Positions 61,543-64,000 of a DNA stretch of 64,000 bases are shown here, one piece after another. This DNA is from Vampirovibrio sp. (GTDB lineage Bacteria > Cyanobacteriota > Vampirovibrionia > Vampirovibrionales > JAJTHC01): contig JACEUU010000003.1 of NCBI GenBank assembly GCA_024998755.1, positions 620,001 to 684,000 of the forward strand, in the 5' to 3' direction. The notes below the pieces were generated by a model. That model did no database searches. It had not been told where the DNA came from and worked only from the letters and a program-made list of their open reading frames with translations. Made by a program: the position numbers and the translations under genes. Every line of letters starts with the position of its first letter. Position 1 is the first letter of the stretch.

Positions 61543-62169
61543 ATGCCTTCCCCCCTCACAGAAACCGCCACCTTTACAGAATCTTCACAAGCCCTAACCG
61601 CTATTGTAGATCAATTTCGTAACCAAACCTTGCCCCTTGAAGAAGCCTTAGCTCTGTTTGAAAAAGGCATCGGGTATGTTCGTTCTTGCCAAAGCACCTT
61701 GGGTAATGCCAAAGGCAAACTACAAACCCTCAGCCAAGCACTAGCGGAAGTACAAACAACCGCCATGCCTACTACCACGGAAGACTTTACACCCACCGTG
61801 CCTACCGAAGTTGTTGCAGTGGAAAACCCAATACAAAATTGCTACGTTTGGCAACATCAGCAAGTCCTTACCAATACCAGCTTGGTGATGGATGAAGCTT
61901 GGCTTAAACAAGTTTTATTAGCACTAAAAGCAAGCCTTCCGTTTCAAACGCAAGGCTTGCCGAAAATTTACGAACGAGAAAATCAATCGGGGCTAGAAGC
62001 CTTTTTACCCTTGGCTAACGGCTGGTTGATGGCTTCTGTTTGGAAGCCAAAAGCACCCAACCAAGGCACTATTCAGCTTCAACTACAACTAGCAGAAGAT
62101 GCTAGCACTGTGGCTGAAACGTTAGATGCTTCCGTGTTGCTAACAGCACTAACCAAGGCAATTGCTTAA
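61543..62169 (+). CDS. xseB: XseB-like protein with long C-terminal extension
   Basis: Residues 10-65 match the exonuclease VII small subunit: SQALTAIVDQFRNQTLPLEE, then ALALFEKGIGYVRSCQSTL. XseB is normally about 80 aa; this product is 208 aa. The extra 130 residues hold a Thr/Pro-rich linker, then a helix (DEAWLKQVLLALKASLP) and beta strands (GWLMASVWKPKA, IQLQLQLAED). Its xseA partner is not in the window. Whether the extension is a domain fusion or a lineage-specific tail is unknown. Confidence 0.75.
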   Translation: MPSPLTETATFTESSQALTAIVDQFRNQTLPLEEALALFEKGIGYVRSCQSTLGNAKGKLQTLSQALAEVQTTAMPTTTEDFTPTVPTEVVAVENPIQNCYVWQHQQVLTNTSLVMDEAWLKQVLLALKASLPFQTQGLPKIYERENQSGLEAFLPLANGWLMASVWKPKAPNQGTIQLQLQLAEDASTVAETLDASVLLTALTKAIA

Positions 62170-62711
62170 CCCAGCAAGCCTGCTCCGCCACCTAGCGTGC
62201 CACCTGCACCTAAGTTGAATCCGCTCGCCCCTGTAGCAGTCCCAGGTCTAAAGCCGATGGGTATCGTTAAGGCGGGGGGTAAAATACTGCCTTCATTGTT
62301 CATGCCTGAAATGTTACCTGCCCCTACAAAGCCAGCCAAAGTCATTAACGAAGCCAAGTTGCCCGAAGCGGCGGCTGGAATGGTTTTTAATTGGTCTGCT
62401 GAAGTAATTTGGCTAGGCTGGGTTGCTGGTAAAAAACCGTAATTAACCTGATAGTTGGTCAACTGACCATTCGGCCCAATGTAAGCGGTTTGAATAGGGA
62501 CATTGACTAATTGAGGGAATCTCGTTAAGATGGGCGATTGGAAAAGCGATGAATTCAAACTGGAATAATCAAATCCTGGTGCACCACCTGGTGGGATACT
62601 TGTTGTGGGGTTTGCTGGTACTGGGCCTATGCCACTAGAGCTAGCACCTGTGGGAATAAAAACAGGTACCATACCTGCTCCACTAACCGGAGAAAAAGAC
62701 ATCATCATCAT
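62166..62711 (-). CDS. Gly/Pro-rich hypothetical protein with ATG x4 start
   Basis: The 181-aa product opens with four ATG codons and is poor in charged residues, with Pro/Gly/Ser-rich stretches and a C-terminal Gly-rich run (GAGGTLGGGAGLLG). It could be disordered or surface-related; no signal peptide is visible. AAGG lies about 13 nt before the first ATG, and ATTATA on the plus strand (62736-62741) gives a TATAAT -10 on the minus strand. It overlaps the xseB-like gene end by 4 nt (convergent). Confidence 0.55.
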   Translation of the reverse strand: MMMMSFSPVSGAGMVPVFIPTGASSSGIGPVPANPTTSIPPGGAPGFDYSSLNSSLFQSPILTRFPQLVNVPIQTAYIGPNGQLTNYQVNYGFLPATQPSQITSADQLKTIPAAASGNLASLMTLAGFVGAGNISGMNNEGSILPPALTIPIGFRPGTATGASGFNLGAGGTLGGGAGLLG

Positions 62712-62837
62712 ACTAAGTTATTACCTTTGTGTGTTATTATAGAGTTCGAGAAAAAGTCAATCAGTATATCTACATAAGTATAAAAACAATCATGAAGATT
62801 TTTTGTGTTAGCCAATATTTTTAATTGCAAATAAAAA

Positions 62838-62867
62838 TTGTTTCGTTTACTGTTAGTAAAGTATGAT
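62838..62867 (+). promoter_or_regulatory. Candidate rplU-rpmA promoter
   Basis: TTGTTT (62838-62843), 18-nt spacer, TATGAT (62862-62867), 152 bp before rplU. The remainder of the 307-bp gap 62712-63018 has no gene; the rplU ribosome site AAAAAGG is at 63002-63008. Confidence 0.5.
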
Positions 62868-63018
62868 ATAGAAAGCTATTGCTTACGGCACCTCACAGAG
62901 AAGTTTTAGGGATGTTTTTGCACAATAGTTTGAATCTCAGCATTTGGTTTTAATTACGGCTTGTTGCTTTTATTATTAACAGCAGCAAGCACAGAACACT
63001 AAAAAAGGATGGCTTAAT

Positions 63019-63384
63019 ATGTACGCCATTGTAGAAATAAGCGGTAAGCAATACAAAGTGGAACAAGGACGCTACTTAGATGTAGATACCTTTAACGCAT
63101 CGGTAGATGAAGCAGTTTCGTTTGATAAAGTGCAACTTGTAGTGGGCGAAGAAGGCTCTGTTGTTGGGTTGCCTTATGTTGAAGGTGCTGTTGTAACTGG
63201 TAAAGTTTTAGCCCATGGTCGTGAAAAGAAGATTTTGGTTTACAAAATGCGTCCTAAAAAAGGCTACCGTAAGAAAAACGGGCATCGTCAAGGGTATACC
63301 CGCATTTTAATTGAATCAATTGTTGGCTTGGGTTCTAAAGCTGAAGCAAAGCCTGCTAAGGCAAAAAAAGCAGCGAAGGCTTAA
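63019..63384 (+). CDS. rplU: Large-subunit ribosomal protein L21
   Basis: bL21 (121 aa) binds 23S rRNA. YAIVEISGKQYKVEQGRYLD at the start and KMRPKKGYRKKNGHRQGYTR near the end are diagnostic; a Lys/Ala tail follows. AAAAGG lies about 10 nt before the ATG. It is 37 nt upstream of rpmA in the usual L21-L27 order. Confidence 0.98.
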   Translation: MYAIVEISGKQYKVEQGRYLDVDTFNASVDEAVSFDKVQLVVGEEGSVVGLPYVEGAVVTGKVLAHGREKKILVYKMRPKKGYRKKNGHRQGYTRILIESIVGLGSKAEAKPAKAKKAAKA

Positions 63385-63421
63385 CGAAGTTACATTTTTA
63401 ATAATTGGAGTATAGAATGCC

Positions 63422-63700
63422 ATGATGGCTTCAAAAAAGGGTGTAGGTTCTACCCGAAACGGCCGCGACAGTAAAGCCAAACGCTTAGGTGTTAAACGCT
63501 ACGGTGGTCAATTTGTTAAAGCGGGTGAAATCCTCATTCGTCAACGCGGTACAAAGTTTAAGCCCGGTGTTAATGTTGGCATTGGTGGCGATGACACTTT
63601 ATTTGCTTTAAAAGCAGGCAATGTTGCGTTTAAGCATAACAAATTTGGTTGTTTTGTACAAATTGTTGAACAAGTTGTACTTCAAGAAGCGACTGCTTAA
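63422..63700 (+). CDS. rpmA: Large-subunit ribosomal protein L27
   Basis: bL27 (92 aa) lies at the peptidyl-transferase centre. [20 protein letters not shown] and [20 protein letters not shown] are diagnostic. The start is ATG ATG; no cleavable N-terminal extension of the Firmicutes type. A perfect palindrome CGACTGCTTAAGCAGTCG (63692-63709) overlaps the stop codon. Confidence 0.98.
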   Translation: MMASKKGVGSTRNGRDSKAKRLGVKRYGGQFVKAGEILIRQRGTKFKPGVNVGIGGDDTLFALKAGNVAFKHNKFGCFVQIVEQVVLQEATA

Positions 63701-63728
63701 GCAGTCGGTCTTGTACAGTAATTCTCAG

Positions 63729-63772
63729 ATACTCTAGTTTTGTTTTTATTTAAACTGACTAGAGTATTTGCT
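63729..63772 (+). terminator. Terminator after rpmA
   Basis: ATACTCTAGT (63729-63738) pairs with ACTAGAGTAT (63758-63767) around a T-rich 19-nt loop, followed by a T-rich tail. Confidence 0.6.
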
Positions 63773-63812
63773 TTATCTGTTACTTTTTTCAAGAACAAAG
63801 GATTTTTTTCTC

Positions 63813-64000
63813 ATGGATATTTCAACACTGGTTCGCCCGTTAATAATGCTTAGTATTCCCCTTACCCTTTGGGTATTACCCATGAAGGTAGGCTATAAGG
63901 CGTTGGTTATTTTAGCTTTTTTCATTTGGTTTGCAGGCGGTATGATGATGAGCCTTCGGGGGATAGATTTTTTAACCGCTTCGGGGCTGCCTCAAAATCA
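63813..64000 (+). CDS. Partial membrane protein at window end
   Basis: A frame starts ATG GAT ATT and stays open to the end of the window (62 codons). Two hydrophobic stretches (LVRPLIMLSIPLTLWVLPM and ALVILAFFIWFAGGMMMSL) indicate a membrane protein. The rest of the gene is outside the window, so no family is given. Confidence 0.6.
   Translation, partial: MDISTLVRPLIMLSIPLTLWVLPMKVGYKALVILAFFIWFAGGMMMSLRGIDFLTASGLPQN

Overview
ORGANISM. The window is bacterial chromosome of moderate-to-low GC from a diderm. It encodes a BamA/Omp85 with three POTRA domains, the number usual in cyanobacterial and plastid Omp85, and several signal-peptide proteins. Housekeeping genes (pdxJ, gatC, ahcY, nadD, rsmH, bamA, rpsL-rpsG-fusA, queA, lepA, xseB-like, rplU-rpmA) are unrearranged within themselves. 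A non-photosynthetic cyanobacterial relative (Melainabacteria/Vampirovibrionia type) is a plausible guess from the three-POTRA BamA and the intergenic repeats, but nothing seen here proves it. A local habit is genes that open with two to four consecutive ATG codons (gatC, lepA, rpmA and several lineage-specific genes; four genes have exactly four).

LAYOUT. 1-5.6 kb: an RTX-like repeat protein, then a leftward cluster ahcY > DUF262 > HEPN > gatC > pdxJ, where a DUF262/HEPN defence-type pair sits between housekeeping genes. 5.7-40.86 kb: a ~35 kb accessory island ending at the 3' end of a tRNA-Glu gene (40842-40914, minus strand). It holds an IS5-family element split by an IS630-family element, a second IS630 copy, and a duplicated large serine recombinase end (one truncated at 9322, one intact at 39390). 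Both recombinase copies run into the same 21-bp tRNA 3' sequence, so at least two related elements integrated in tandem. Cargo: hipBA plus an orphan hipB-like gene, Fic, a rightward type I R-M locus with embedded RhuM, GIY-YIG and DUF559 genes, a type IIG-like R-M protein with a separate beta-class methyltransferase, a second leftward type I R-M locus with an Abi_C gene inside it, and a replication/control module (primase-helicase of the DUF3987 type, small ORF, HTH protein, XRE repressor, recombinase). A ~260-bp block with about ten ACTTGA/TCAAGT boxes occurs twice (7529 and 24297) in direct orientation.

40.9-64 kb: ordinary chromosome: nadD, rsmH, a cluster of small secreted proteins behind an 18-bp palindrome repeated every 33 bp, bamA, an EamA transporter, an acyltransferase broken at a C10 tract (phase-variation candidate), the str genes without adjacent tuf, queA, lepA, an AbiD/F-like gene, a long XseB-like protein, and rplU-rpmA. 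Three or more families of palindromic intergenic repeats are scattered here and two of them have entered coding sequences.

HOW IT WORKS TOGETHER. The island reads as stacked integrative elements. Each seems to bring a serine recombinase for tRNA-Glu attachment, an XRE/HTH switch, a primase-helicase and a slot of restriction or abortive-infection cargo, with IS elements and deletions eroding the older copies.
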